Origin: Algiphilus sp965216485
GTDB taxonomy: Bacteria > Pseudomonadota > Gammaproteobacteria > Nevskiales > Nevskiaceae
Reading direction: 5' to 3'
Assembly: GCF_965216485.1 (NCBI RefSeq)
Contig: NZ_OZ244162.1
Span: 3,038,001-3,102,000 of the forward strand
DNA: 64,000 nt
The notes beneath the pieces are model-generated. The model had not been told where the DNA came from, made no database searches, and saw only the letters and a list, made by a program, of their open reading frames with translations. The stretch's first letter is position 1. Each line of letters begins with the position of its first letter. The position numbers and the translations under genes are program-made. Shown piece by piece: positions 26,018 through 35,047 of this stretch.

Positions 26018-27118
26018 TTATTCGCCGTCCGAAGCCGCGGGAAGATCGTCCTGCGCGTAGGGCTTGAGTGGCGGCTCGCCGGTGGCGAGGTGTGGGTCCG
26101 GCGGACCACCCTGCAGCGTCGTTGCCACGATGGTGAGCAGATCCTGTGCGCGCTGCGGCATCACCAGCGTCTGCAGATCAATGGGCACCAGCCCGCAGAG
26201 TTCCGCCGCGCCCCCTGCGCGCTCGGGATCGGCCGGGCCCGGCTTGCTGATAGCGTCCAGCGCAAGGGCAAAGGCGAGCGTATCCGTGGTGCCGATGCTG
26301 AAATGCTCCGCCAGATGACCGGGACAGACATCCTGCAGCAGGATGTTAGCCACCTTGGGATTGTCCTTACCGAAATCCAGCGCCGCCGTCGGCACCGGTG
26401 CCGCGGGTTGCACCAGCTCGTCAAAAAGGGTGTAGAGATTGGTGTAGTCCACGTCCCCTGGTGTTTCATCGTCAGCGTTGAGCACCGCGACGAAATTGGA
26501 GTCCGGAGCGAACTGATAGAAGGCCTCTGGCGCCGTGCCGATGGGCAAGCCATTCAGGCCCAGCAATTCGAGGAGGGTCTCGCCAACAGCGGCGGGAATG
26601 GCGACGCTGGTGCCGTGGTTCGGTCCGGCAATCAGCACGAAATCGGCTACGGCCTCGCGTGCTGATGCCCAGTGCTTGAGCGCCCAGCGCGGCATGGTGG
26701 CGCCTTGGCTGTGGCCGATCATCGCCACCTTGCGGCCGGTCTCGGCAAAGATGGCGCGCAGCGCGTGCACGATGTACTCGGCCGAAATCTGCTGATCGAT
26801 CAGTCCGCGATCCGGATAGGTCACGATGCAGACGTCGAAGCCGCGTTCGACCATTTGCGGGGTATAGAACACCGTGAACTGTTCCGTACCGGTGGTGGTT
26901 GTGCCGTGCACAAGCAGAACCGGCGGCTTGTCCGGGTTCTCGAACGGCGTACAGTTGAGCGCCGCATCGCGGGCTTCGACGCTGGTCTCCAACTCGGGCT
27001 CGGCGGACACCATGGCGGTGCCGCCATCGCTGCCTCCGCCGCAGCCGGCAAGCAGACCGGCGGCAAGCAGAAAGGGAAAAAGTCGGGGTGTGTTCTTTGT
27101 GATCGTTGTTGTCTCCAT
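26018..27118 (-). CDS. Secreted lipase lipoprotein, alpha/beta hydrolase
   Basis: A 366-aa predicted lipoprotein lipase. The signal peptide ends in LLAAGLLAGC (lipobox), followed by a Gly/Ser-rich linker. The catalytic domain has VLLVHGTTTTGTEQF (oxyanion), the nucleophile in AMIGHSQGATMPRWAL (GHSQG), and AGPNHGTSVAI, resembling CalB-like and other bacterial lipases. The His is probably in CPGHLAEHF. ATG 27118 is preferred over an upstream extension. The protein should hydrolyse exogenous acylglycerols or esters at the cell surface. It is divergent from the crotonase gene at 27286. Confidence 0.83.
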   Translation of the reverse strand: METTTITKNTPRLFPFLLAAGLLAGCGGGSDGGTAMVSAEPELETSVEARDAALNCTPFENPDKPPVLLVHGTTTTGTEQFTVFYTPQMVERGFDVCIVTYPDRGLIDQQISAEYIVHALRAIFAETGRKVAMIGHSQGATMPRWALKHWASAREAVADFVLIAGPNHGTSVAIPAAVGETLLELLGLNGLPIGTAPEAFYQFAPDSNFVAVLNADDETPGDVDYTNLYTLFDELVQPAAPVPTAALDFGKDNPKVANILLQDVCPGHLAEHFSIGTTDTLAFALALDAISKPGPADPERAGGAAELCGLVPIDLQTLVMPQRAQDLLTIVATTLQGGPPDPHLATGEPPLKPYAQDDLPAASDGE

Positions 27119-27285
27119 GGCGAAAGCATCGCGTCTTGGAATGGGCATTGCAACCGATGGATCAGTAACCGCGCTCGCGCGATCGATAACGCCCCCGTGC
27201 GGCACTGCGACGGGCTGTCATCGCCCCGCTTGTTTTGCGATGATCCAGACAGACCACAACAACGACACACACAGGAGACACCGGC

Positions 27286-28224
27286 ATGGGTCATATCACG
27301 CTGGAGCAGCGCGGCCGTTTGTTGATCGCGACACTGGATAATCCGCCGCACGGATTGATGGATCAGGGCTCGGTGGATGACCTGGACGCGCTGGTGAAGC
27401 GTGCCGATGCCGACGCTGAGATTCGCGCCGTCATCCTCACCGGCGCCCATCCAACCCGTTTTGCCGCGCACTACGATGTGCGCGAGATTCTCGAGGCCGT
27501 CAATGCCGCGCCCTCGGTAAGTCGCAATACCGCCGCTGCCCTGCTGCATGCGGTGCGCAGCGCCACGAGCCTGCCCGGCGTGACCCGCGCCCTGCAGGGT
27601 ACGCCGCTGGTCGGCCTGACCAAGATCCTGCACCTGCACGATCTCTTTCTGCGCATGAACCGCAGCAATGTCGTCTATGTCGCCGCCATCAACGGTTCGA
27701 CCATGGGTGGAGGCTGCGAGCTGGCGCTGGCCTGCGACCGTCGCATCATGGCCACGGGCGATTTCGTCATCGGCCAGCCCGAGGTCCTGCTCGGCTTTCC
27801 GCCGGGTGCGGGCGGCACACAGCGCCTGGCGCGCCTGCTGGGCACTGGAAAAGCGCTGCGCATTGCCCTTGATGGCATGCCGCTGAGCGCGCAGGAAGCG
27901 CACGACATCGGCCTCGTCGACGCCCTCGCCGATCCGGCCGAGGTGCTGGCGACCGCCGTCGCGCACGCCGAGCGCCTGGCGAGCCGGCCCGCTGCGGCCA
28001 TCGCGGGCATCAAGCGCGCCGTCTACGAGGGCGGCTCCCTACCGCTGGCTGAAGGCCTGATCACCGAAGCCGCCGAGTTCCTGGCCACCGCCGGCACCAG
28101 GGAAAGCAAGGCGCTGATGCAACGCTATGTCGAGGAGCTGGACCGGCTGGACGATGTGCCGGCCTACCACACCGAACGCCTGCGCCACTTTGCCAAGGCG
28201 GGCCGCTTCCCCGACGCCTGCTAG
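27286..28224 (+). CDS. Enoyl-CoA hydratase/isomerase family protein
   Basis: A 312-aa crotonase. Oxyanion-hole strings are HPTRFAAHYDVREI and INGSTMGGGCELALACDRRI, followed by IGQPEVLLGFPPGAGGTQRL, in which Glu of PEVLLG is a catalytic position. The insert around residues 70-115 is longer than in typical 260-aa hydratases. AGGAGA precedes the ATG. It is convergent with the CYP153 gene 53 nt away and may take part in breakdown of the fatty acyl-CoAs produced after alkane oxidation. Confidence 0.87.
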   Translation: MGHITLEQRGRLLIATLDNPPHGLMDQGSVDDLDALVKRADADAEIRAVILTGAHPTRFAAHYDVREILEAVNAAPSVSRNTAAALLHAVRSATSLPGVTRALQGTPLVGLTKILHLHDLFLRMNRSNVVYVAAINGSTMGGGCELALACDRRIMATGDFVIGQPEVLLGFPPGAGGTQRLARLLGTGKALRIALDGMPLSAQEAHDIGLVDALADPAEVLATAVAHAERLASRPAAAIAGIKRAVYEGGSLPLAEGLITEAAEFLATAGTRESKALMQRYVEELDRLDDVPAYHTERLRHFAKAGRFPDAC

Positions 28225-28277
28225 GCGGACCAGCCGACACCCACTGCCGTGGCGGTCGCGCTCGCCGTCCGGGCGCC

Positions 28278-29660
28278 TCAGGCCTCGGCGTTGAGCTTGA
28301 CCATCATGCGGGAGTAGCCGCGCACGAAGTTGGACTGCACGTACTCCGGCTCGCCCTGCACCTCGATACGTTCGAAGCGCGGCAGCAGTTCCTCCCAGAG
28401 AATGCGCAGCTGCATTTCGGCCAGCCGATTGCCCATGCAGCGGTGGATGCCGAAGCCGAAGGAGAGGTGGTTGCGCGCGCCCTTGCGGTCGATGATGAAG
28501 GCGTCGGGGTTGTCGATGGCGCGCTCGTCGCGGTTGCCGGAGGCGTACCACATGACCACCTTGTCGCCCTTGCGGATGGTCTGATCGCGCAGCTCCACAT
28601 CCTGCTTGGCAACGCGGCGCATATAGGCCAGCGGCGTCTGCCAGCGGATGATCTCGGAGACCATGTTCGGGATCAGCTTGGGATTGGCCTTGAGCTTTTC
28701 GAATTCGTCCGGGAAGCGGTTCATGGCCAGCACGCCGCCGGTCATGGAATTGCGCGTGGTGTCGTTGCCGCCGACGATGAGCAGGGCCAGATTGCCCAGA
28801 AACTCCATGGGGCGATGGATCAGATCCTTGGTGTCCTCGTTGTTGAGCATCAAGCTGATGACATCGAAACCGGGCGCCTCGCCGGCCTGCTGCCGTGCCT
28901 GCTTCTCGTGCCACAGGCCGGAAAAGGCCTTGGCGACTTCGGCCACTGCCGGAAAGAGTCGGTCGCGGTCCGCGAGGCCGCCGGTGGTTTCCGGGCTGGC
29001 GGCGGCAATGTCCGACCACTCCACCAGCTTGTGCCGCTGCTCGTAGGGGAAGTCGAGCAGGGTGGCGAGCATGCGCGCTGTGAGTTCGATGGACACCGTG
29101 CGCACCCAGTCGAAGGGACGATCCAGCGGCAGCCCGTCGAGCACTTCCCGCGTGCGGCTGCGGATCAGGTCCTCCATCTCCTTGAGATTCTGCGGCGCCA
29201 CCACGCCCTGGACTGCGGCGCGCTGCTTGGTGTGGCGCGGCGGGTCCATGGCGATGAAGGTCTCTACCGCCAGACCGGGCGGGCGATCGCCCAGCGTGAT
29301 GATGGGCTCGGCAGAGAAGAGTTCGTGACTCTTGTCGACGAAGAGAATGTCCTCGTAGCGCGTGATCGACCAGAAGGGCCCGAAGGCACTGCGCTTCTGA
29401 TAGTGCACCGGCCGCTCGTCGCGCAGGCGCTGGTAGTAGGCACGCCACTGCCCTTGCCGCCAGAGGAAGGGGTTGCTGAGATCAATGTCCTCGATCTTCA
29501 GCGTGGAGACATCGGGCAGCGGCGCTTCCACGAAGCGCGGCGCCGAGGGCACCAGCCCGGCCCGTTCCAGGATCTGCTGACCCAGTTGGGCGGCCCGAAT
29601 CTGCCAGTGCATGGGCACCAGCGACGCGCTCAGATTCATTGCAGTGGTGGCAATACGCAT
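28278..29660 (-). CDS. Cytochrome P450, CYP153 alkane hydroxylase
   Basis: A 460-aa P450 of the CYP153 type, which hydroxylates the terminal carbon of medium-chain alkanes or fatty acids. It shows FGPFWSITRYEDI and FIAMDPPRHTKQR typical of CYP153, the I-helix motif GGNDTT (297-302), the K-helix EIIR (336-339) and the haem loop FGFGIHRCMG with Cys408. There is no signal peptide, so it is cytosolic as expected. The [2Fe-2S] ferredoxin gene ends 12 nt upstream in the same operon, and an AraC gene is divergent beyond it. No ferredoxin reductase gene is seen in the window. Confidence 0.92.
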   Translation of the reverse strand: MRIATTAMNLSASLVPMHWQIRAAQLGQQILERAGLVPSAPRFVEAPLPDVSTLKIEDIDLSNPFLWRQGQWRAYYQRLRDERPVHYQKRSAFGPFWSITRYEDILFVDKSHELFSAEPIITLGDRPPGLAVETFIAMDPPRHTKQRAAVQGVVAPQNLKEMEDLIRSRTREVLDGLPLDRPFDWVRTVSIELTARMLATLLDFPYEQRHKLVEWSDIAAASPETTGGLADRDRLFPAVAEVAKAFSGLWHEKQARQQAGEAPGFDVISLMLNNEDTKDLIHRPMEFLGNLALLIVGGNDTTRNSMTGGVLAMNRFPDEFEKLKANPKLIPNMVSEIIRWQTPLAYMRRVAKQDVELRDQTIRKGDKVVMWYASGNRDERAIDNPDAFIIDRKGARNHLSFGFGIHRCMGNRLAEMQLRILWEELLPRFERIEVQGEPEYVQSNFVRGYSRMMVKLNAEA

Positions 29661-29672
29661 GACCCTGTCTCC

Positions 29673-29993
29673 TTACATCTGGAATTCGGGGAGTCGGAGC
29701 ACGAGACCATCGAGGGCCTCGGTGACCTTGATCTGGCAAGCCAGACGCGAGGTCTCCGCCTTCTCCGGCGTGATCTCCAGCATCTGCTGCTCAGCCTCGT
29801 GCATGGTGCCGGTCCTGTCGAACCATGCCGGGTCCACGATGACGTGGCAGGTGCCGCAGGCGCACTCGCCCCCGCAGTCCGCATCGATGCCGGGGACGAG
29901 ATGATCGGCGGCGTGCTGCATCAAGGATTTCCCCACCTCGATATCCACTTCGTGGGCAGTACCGTCGTGTTCAATGAAGGTCAGTGTGGCCAC
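29673..29993 (-). CDS. [2Fe-2S] ferredoxin, P450 redox partner
   Basis: A 106-aa adrenodoxin/putidaredoxin-type ferredoxin that passes electrons to the adjacent CYP153. The cluster ligands are Cys40, Cys46, Cys49 and Cys86 (DCGGECACGTC and LACQI). The start is GTG at 29993 with GAGGAG nearby; an upstream in-frame ATG would add 26 residues unlike the family. The spacing of 12 nt to the P450 shows one operon. A cognate reductase must be elsewhere. Confidence 0.92.
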   Translation of the reverse strand: MATLTFIEHDGTAHEVDIEVGKSLMQHAADHLVPGIDADCGGECACGTCHVIVDPAWFDRTGTMHEAEQQMLEITPEKAETSRLACQIKVTEALDGLVLRLPEFQM

Positions 29994-30038
29994 GCAATGC
30001 TCCTCTTCTTGTCGTTGGCCTGGCGCACCCTGCGCAGG

Positions 30039-30103
30039 CTCCTGTCGAGGTTGAAAGACTGCGCCCGACACGGGCGGGCCAACAGGTCGAAAATTGACAG
30101 GAG
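30039..30103. promoter_or_regulatory. Inverted repeat in the CYP153/AraC divergent promoter
   Basis: CTCCTGTC (30039-30046) and GACAGGAG (30096-30103) form a perfect 8-bp inverted repeat with 49 nt between the arms. A second palindrome, CGCCCG-ACA-CGGGCG, lies at 30062-30076. They sit between the divergent ferredoxin and AraC starts and could be regulator half-sites, although AraC proteins more often use direct repeats. Confidence 0.4.
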
Positions 30104-30163
30104 GGAGTCATTTCAAGACACTGCAATCACACCCGCCGGCGAGACCTGCCGCTGCACGCTTCC

Positions 30164-31210
30164 ATGCCCCCCGGCGCCGACCACGCCCATGCCAGCATCC
30201 CGACGAATTACACCCGTGTGATTGCGCAGGAGCTGGGCATGAACGCACGCGAGCTGCCCAGCCTGCTGGCGGGCACCTCACTGACCGCCGACCGGCTGCT
30301 GGATGACCGCACGCGGCTGAGCGGTGAAGAGCAGATCCGCATCCTTGAGAATGCTCTGGCGCTGTCCGGTGACCCGAACCTGGGCCTTCGGGTTGGGGCA
30401 CGGCTGACCCCGGCGGCGCACGGAGCCATGGGCTTTCTTGCCAGCAGCAGCTCCAATCTGTTGGCAGCGCTCTACGCCTTCCAAAGCTTCCTGCCCACGC
30501 GCGTCAGCTTTGCGCGTCTCGTGCTGCACCAAAGCGAGCGCGAAGTCCGCCTGCATGCCTACTTCGATATGGAGATGCGCCCAGAGGTCCGACGCTGCGT
30601 GGCGGAAACCTGCGCCACCGCCTTCTTCGCCTGCGCTGCCTTCATCATCGGACGGCCGGTGCATGAAGCCGAAACCCACTTCGCCCATCCCGATCCGGGT
30701 GCAGAAGGCCGCTACCGCGAGATGCTGCCGGGGCGGGTGGTCTTCTCCAGCGAACAGATGCAGCTGCGCATTCCGCTGGCGGTCTGCGAAATCCCGAACG
30801 CCTCGGCCAGCCGCGAGAGCTATGCCCTGGCGCAGCAGCAGTGCGAGGCCCTGCTTGCCGAACTGCGTCAGCGTCCCGACAGCCTGCGCCGACAGATCGA
30901 AACCATGATGCTGTCGCACCCCGGCAGTGCCCTCAGCGAGACGGCCGCGGCCGAGGCCCTGTTCATCAGCAAGCGCACCCTGGCGCGACGCCTGAAAGCC
31001 GAAGGCACCGGCTTCCGGCAGATTCGGGACGATGTCCTCGCCTGCCTGGCGCGCGACCACCTGCTCGACAACCGGCTCTCGGTGGATGCGGTGGCCGCCT
31101 TGCTCAACTACCACGACAGCGCCAACTTCCGGCGCGCCTTCAAGCGCTGGTATGGCGTCTCACCGGACCGCTATCGTCTCGAGGCGCGACAAGCCCACGA
31201 CGCAGCATGA
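30164..31210 (+). CDS. AraC-family transcriptional regulator
   Basis: A 348-aa regulator with an N-terminal arabinose-binding-like sensor domain (LRVGARLTPAAHGAMGFL, VHEAETHFAHPDPG) and a C-terminal double helix-turn-helix (AAAEALFISKRTLARRLKAEG, then VDAVAALLNYHDSANFRRAF and WYGVSPDRYR). Regulators of this type sit beside CYP153 operons in hydrocarbon degraders, so it likely activates the divergent ferredoxin-P450 operon in response to alkanes. Its last 71 nt overlap the 3' end of the convergent gene at 31140-33704. The start is tentative because no clear ribosome binding site is seen. Confidence 0.88.
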   Translation: MPPGADHAHASIPTNYTRVIAQELGMNARELPSLLAGTSLTADRLLDDRTRLSGEEQIRILENALALSGDPNLGLRVGARLTPAAHGAMGFLASSSSNLLAALYAFQSFLPTRVSFARLVLHQSEREVRLHAYFDMEMRPEVRRCVAETCATAFFACAAFIIGRPVHEAETHFAHPDPGAEGRYREMLPGRVVFSSEQMQLRIPLAVCEIPNASASRESYALAQQQCEALLAELRQRPDSLRRQIETMMLSHPGSALSETAAAEALFISKRTLARRLKAEGTGFRQIRDDVLACLARDHLLDNRLSVDAVAALLNYHDSANFRRAFKRWYGVSPDRYRLEARQAHDAA

Positions 31211-33704
31211 GCAGGGCCGCGAAAAAGGCCAACCAGAGCAGCCCGCCGGCACTGCCGCTGCCGTCGCTGGATGCCAGGCTGAGGCTGCGATAGCGCAGGC
31301 CGATGCCCGCCTCATCCTCGTGCTGCCACGCCACCAGGATGCGCGACCCGGCCAGTCGGCTGGCATCCGGCGCACGCGCATGGGCCGTGTCGGCGGCGTC
31401 GTCGATGCGCTGGAGTGCACGGCCTTGGCGTGCAAGCAGCACATCGCTGAAGCCGCTGCGCTGATCCTCGAAGACCACGGCCCATTGCCCTGCGATCCAG
31501 AGCGGGCGCGGATAGCGCTGTACCGCACCGGCCACGGCACTGGGATCGACCAGGATACTGGGTCCCCAGCGACCCGCCTCGTGACGACGCAGCATGATCC
31601 TGCGCCCGCCGGCCCCGTCGTCGGCTTCCCACGCCACCAGCAGAACCCCGGAGGATGCATCGAGCCGCGGACGATAGGCCGCGGCACTGGCAGACAAACG
31701 CTCGCGCGGCCCGAAGCGCAGGCTGCTCGCGTCTCCGCTTGCGCCCCAGATGGTGGCGATGCCCTGGGCGTCCTGCTCCTGCCAGACGGCGTAGAGACGG
31801 CCGTTGTCCATCTGCACCACATCCGCATGGGCCTGCCCGCGCGTTTCGCCGGCACTGCGCCCGGCCAGAACGTTGTCGGAAGCCTGCAGCGGACCGCCGT
31901 CGACGCGCACACTGGGCGACCAACGGGACGCATCCTCGCTGCGCGCCAGCCGAATCTGTGGCTTGACCCAGGGCCAGCGCAGATCGCTCCAGATGGCGAG
32001 GGCGCTGCCGTCCTTCAGGCGCAGCAGACGCAGATCCGCGTGCCCTCGCTCCCGCAAGGTGCCCGCCTCGCGCTCGGCGTCATCCACGCGTTCAGGGGCG
32101 CTGCCTTGGCCATCGCCTGTCAGCGTGGCGGACTGTACATCCCAGTTCTCGGTGGCGAAATCCAGCCAACCCACCAGACTGCCTTCCCCTGCACCGATGG
32201 CGGCACCACTCCACTGGTTGTCGAAATGATCGTAGGCAGTGGCCGCGCGCGGGGCCACCCACGCCGCACTGGAGAAACGCGCACCGTCGAAGGCCGCTAC
32301 CGCCACGTTCTGTCGTGCTTCGCCCGCCGTATCCACGAAGGCCAGGCGCAGGGCTTCGCCCTCCCCGCCCAGGCGCGGCAGGAGCTGATCACCCGGCCGC
32401 TCGATGCGCTCGGCAGCCTGCGTTGCAGGCGCCGGACGTGCCTGTAGCTTGGGACGCGGTGGCAGTCGGAGATCGGCGAAGACGACATCGCTGGCGTAGG
32501 CGTTCTCCAGGGCATCCCCCGAACCGGGGAGCATGGCGCGCGCACGCTCGGCCAGCATCGGTCGCAGGCCTTCGTCGCACAGGCTCTTTGGCGATTGCTC
32601 CAAGGTGCTCCAATCGCCGACCGCGGCCCAGCCGTACTCCGGCCGCTGTCCCATCAGACACAGATCCGGATCACCGCCGGGGGCCTCCACCGCGATGAAG
32701 GGCTGGCCGTCGAAATCGAGATCGCCAAAGTTGCCGGTCAGCATCGGGGTGACATTGATCTTGAGGCCGGGGTGCTTCTGCAGCATCCACCAGCCACCCC
32801 GCTGGAACTTGTCCGGCGGCCACAGATCACCGCGCGGCGCGCCCCAGCTGCCGAAGGCTTCGGGCTGAATCAGCAACTCGGCGTTGATCTGCTCCAGCCG
32901 CTCGTTGACGTCGATCATCCAGGCGTCCTTGCTGATCACCGTGCCCACGCGGGCGAAGGGCAGGTCGAGCACGGGCAGATCCACCGTCTCGATGCCGAGC
33001 AGGCCGAGCCCCAAGGTCCGCTCGCGCTCGATCGGCACCAGGTAGGCCTTGTCCTGCACGCCCAGCAGGCTGCCGTCGGGTCCGAAGAAATAGTTCCGAT
33101 TGCGGATATCCGCATCGGCTGGGCGGAAGCCGTCACTGGCATCCGGCGCTGCGCCCCACAGCACCGCGGTGGCGGCGTCCACGCGCTCGAAGGGCGCAAG
33201 GTTGCTGCTGATGGTGATGTAGACGTCATACTCGGCAGCCAGCGCAGAGAAGGTATCCACCGCGAGGCGCGCCAGCGTGTCGGTCACGGCCAGTTGCAGC
33301 AGCTGGCCGGGCGACTGCGCGGCGGATGGGAAGCGTGCCAACGCCAGCGTCTCCTGCGGTGCGTAACCCGGCGCCAGGCTGATCAGGGCAGCAATGGCGC
33401 CCGCGCTGTCCAGCACGGCGCGACCCGGCGCACCGCGCAATCCCACCAGATAGGCCATCAGCGTCTGGTTTTCGGGATAGGCCACCAGATTGGGAACATC
33501 GGCGCGCAGATGCGGCGCGATCTCGGCTTCGAACTGCTCGCGGATGGCGGCGCGAAAACTGGCAATGCTGGTGACATCGTCGAGGCGATGCATGTGCGCC
33601 ACCGAAAACAGCCGCATGTCGCGTGGCTCTGCGGCGCCTTGCGCCCAGAGTCCGGGGCTTGCGAGCAGAAGCAGCCCCGCAAGAACGGACTTCCAGCGGT
33701 TCAT
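31140..33704 (-). CDS. Exported fusion: nitrilase-like domain (Cys to Ser) plus propeller-like region, GlyGly-CTERM-like tail
   Basis: An 854-aa protein with an N-terminal signal peptide (SVLAGLLLLASPGLWAQG). Residues ~30-330 resemble a carbon-nitrogen hydrolase: Glu78 in AYPENQ and Lys219 in VQDKAYLVPIERE match the Glu-Lys of the triad, but the Cys position in VISKDAW is Ser258. Residues ~400-810 carry repeats such as LKDGSALAIWSDLRWP, MDNGRLYAVWQEQD and SSGVLLVAWEADDG, typical of sialidase-like beta-propellers. The C-terminus (SGSAGGLLWLAFFAALLMLR, then a basic patch) resembles a GlyGly-CTERM sorting signal with about 20 extra residues. It overlaps the amine oxidase gene by ATGA, so the two are translationally coupled. 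Confidence 0.7.
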   Translation of the reverse strand: MNRWKSVLAGLLLLASPGLWAQGAAEPRDMRLFSVAHMHRLDDVTSIASFRAAIREQFEAEIAPHLRADVPNLVAYPENQTLMAYLVGLRGAPGRAVLDSAGAIAALISLAPGYAPQETLALARFPSAAQSPGQLLQLAVTDTLARLAVDTFSALAAEYDVYITISSNLAPFERVDAATAVLWGAAPDASDGFRPADADIRNRNYFFGPDGSLLGVQDKAYLVPIERERTLGLGLLGIETVDLPVLDLPFARVGTVISKDAWMIDVNERLEQINAELLIQPEAFGSWGAPRGDLWPPDKFQRGGWWMLQKHPGLKINVTPMLTGNFGDLDFDGQPFIAVEAPGGDPDLCLMGQRPEYGWAAVGDWSTLEQSPKSLCDEGLRPMLAERARAMLPGSGDALENAYASDVVFADLRLPPRPKLQARPAPATQAAERIERPGDQLLPRLGGEGEALRLAFVDTAGEARQNVAVAAFDGARFSSAAWVAPRAATAYDHFDNQWSGAAIGAGEGSLVGWLDFATENWDVQSATLTGDGQGSAPERVDDAEREAGTLRERGHADLRLLRLKDGSALAIWSDLRWPWVKPQIRLARSEDASRWSPSVRVDGGPLQASDNVLAGRSAGETRGQAHADVVQMDNGRLYAVWQEQDAQGIATIWGASGDASSLRFGPRERLSASAAAYRPRLDASSGVLLVAWEADDGAGGRRIMLRRHEAGRWGPSILVDPSAVAGAVQRYPRPLWIAGQWAVVFEDQRSGFSDVLLARQGRALQRIDDAADTAHARAPDASRLAGSRILVAWQHEDEAGIGLRYRSLSLASSDGSGSAGGLLWLAFFAALLMLRRGLVAPRDDSGPVRRHTSA

Positions 33705-35047
33705 GCCAGCGCCTCCAGCACCTCGCCGGCCGCGCGCTCCCCTGACAACAAGGCGCCTTCGATATACCCGCACCAGGCTTCGGCGGTTTCGGTGCCCGCC
33801 CAATGGATCGCGTCGCAGGGTTCCCGCAAGGCAGGGCCAAGCCGACTCAGCGTGCCCGGTGTGGGCACGCCGGTATAACAGCCGCGGCTCCAGGGGTCGG
33901 CGATCCAGTCCTGATCCACATAGTCGATCGGCTGCGCCGCCTGTGCGCCAAAATGCGCGACCAGACTGTCGATAACGGCGCGCTTGCGCGCCTCCGGCCG
34001 CCCGCTCCACTGCACGGCCTCGGCGCCGTCGATAAAGCCCACGAGCAGGCCAACACTGCCATCGGCCGGGGAGTTGTCGAATACCGGGCTGAATACGGCC
34101 GACTGGGAGACCAGTTCTCCGGACAGGCCTTGCGCGCGCCAGAAGGGCTGCGCGTAAGCGACCTGGCATTTGATGACCGAACCCATTGGCATGCGTTGCG
34201 CGAGCTGCTCGCGCGCTGCGGAGACAGGCGCCATGGCGATGCGCCCGGCCAGCGCAGGCGCCATGGCCACGATGGCGCGCCGCGCGCGCAGCGTGCCGTC
34301 CGTGCTGTGCACCGCCACGCCATCACTGTCCTGGGCGATGGCCGTGACCGGTGCGTTCAGTCGCAGGTCCGCGCCCAGGGGTTCCGCCAGATGGCTGGCC
34401 AGGGCATGCATGCCGCCTTCCACGGTAGCGGCCTGCGCGCCCTGCACGGTACTGGTGAGGGTTTCGAAGTCGCCGTTGGCGGCAAGGTAGTGCAGGAAGG
34501 CCAGCATGGAGATTTGATCCGCCTCGACGCAGAGCACCGCGCGCGTGGCGATGTCGAACAGCGCCCGGCCGTCCGCGGTGGGCAGATTGCGGTCGCGCCA
34601 TTGCGCCAGCGTGCAGGCATCCAGGGCCTCGGCCTGCGCGGCCTGCCAGGGCGCGTCGCCCGGCACGCGCTGCTGCAAGCGGCGCAGTCGCCAAAGCACC
34701 CAGCCCATGCCGGCGATGGCACCGGGGGAGACCGGCGGAATCAGGCCGCGATAGCGCTTCTGGCGCCCACCGATGGCAAGCAGCTTGTCGCCCTCGACAT
34801 ACTGCGGCTTCAGCGCGCGGCCGGCCTCCTTGGCAAGCGCGGTCAGACGATCATGCCCGACGCCGACCCATTGGCCGCCCAGATCGATGGTCTGTCCCGC
34901 CAGACTGCCCCGCATGACCCGTCCGCCGACCCGCTCGCGCGCGTCCACCACCTGCACGCGCTTGCCTGCCTCGCGCAAGCGGCGTGCCGCCGCCAGACCG
35001 GCAAAGCCGGCACCCACCACGACCGCGTCCAACGCACTTTCCTTCAT
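33701..35047 (-). CDS. Flavin amine oxidase (NAD(P)/FAD-dependent oxidoreductase)
   Basis: A 448-aa flavin-containing amine oxidase. The FAD-binding motif GAGFAGLAAARRLREAGKRV near the N-terminus is followed by ERVGGR and LGGQWVG; the C-terminal FAD region reads IHWAGTETAEAWCGYIEGAL. Start ATG 35047 overlaps the TetR stop as ATGA, and the stop overlaps the start of the nitrilase-like fusion gene in the same way. It oxidises an amine or related substrate with O2 to aldehyde, ammonia and H2O2. Coupling to a nitrilase-like exported protein hints at a shared nitrogen compound, but the substrate is unknown. Confidence 0.85.
   Translation of the reverse strand: MKESALDAVVVGAGFAGLAAARRLREAGKRVQVVDARERVGGRVMRGSLAGQTIDLGGQWVGVGHDRLTALAKEAGRALKPQYVEGDKLLAIGGRQKRYRGLIPPVSPGAIAGMGWVLWRLRRLQQRVPGDAPWQAAQAEALDACTLAQWRDRNLPTADGRALFDIATRAVLCVEADQISMLAFLHYLAANGDFETLTSTVQGAQAATVEGGMHALASHLAEPLGADLRLNAPVTAIAQDSDGVAVHSTDGTLRARRAIVAMAPALAGRIAMAPVSAAREQLAQRMPMGSVIKCQVAYAQPFWRAQGLSGELVSQSAVFSPVFDNSPADGSVGLLVGFIDGAEAVQWSGRPEARKRAVIDSLVAHFGAQAAQPIDYVDQDWIADPWSRGCYTGVPTPGTLSRLGPALREPCDAIHWAGTETAEAWCGYIEGALLSGERAAGEVLEALA

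Noticed and set aside
28443..30221. A 592-codon plus-strand frame
   Set aside because: Antisense to the CYP153 and ferredoxin genes, both with full motif sets.
33705..34169. N-terminal extension of the nitrilase-like fusion to 1009 residues
   Set aside because: It lies inside the amine oxidase gene in another frame, lacks family similarity, and would bury the signal peptide that starts at 33704.
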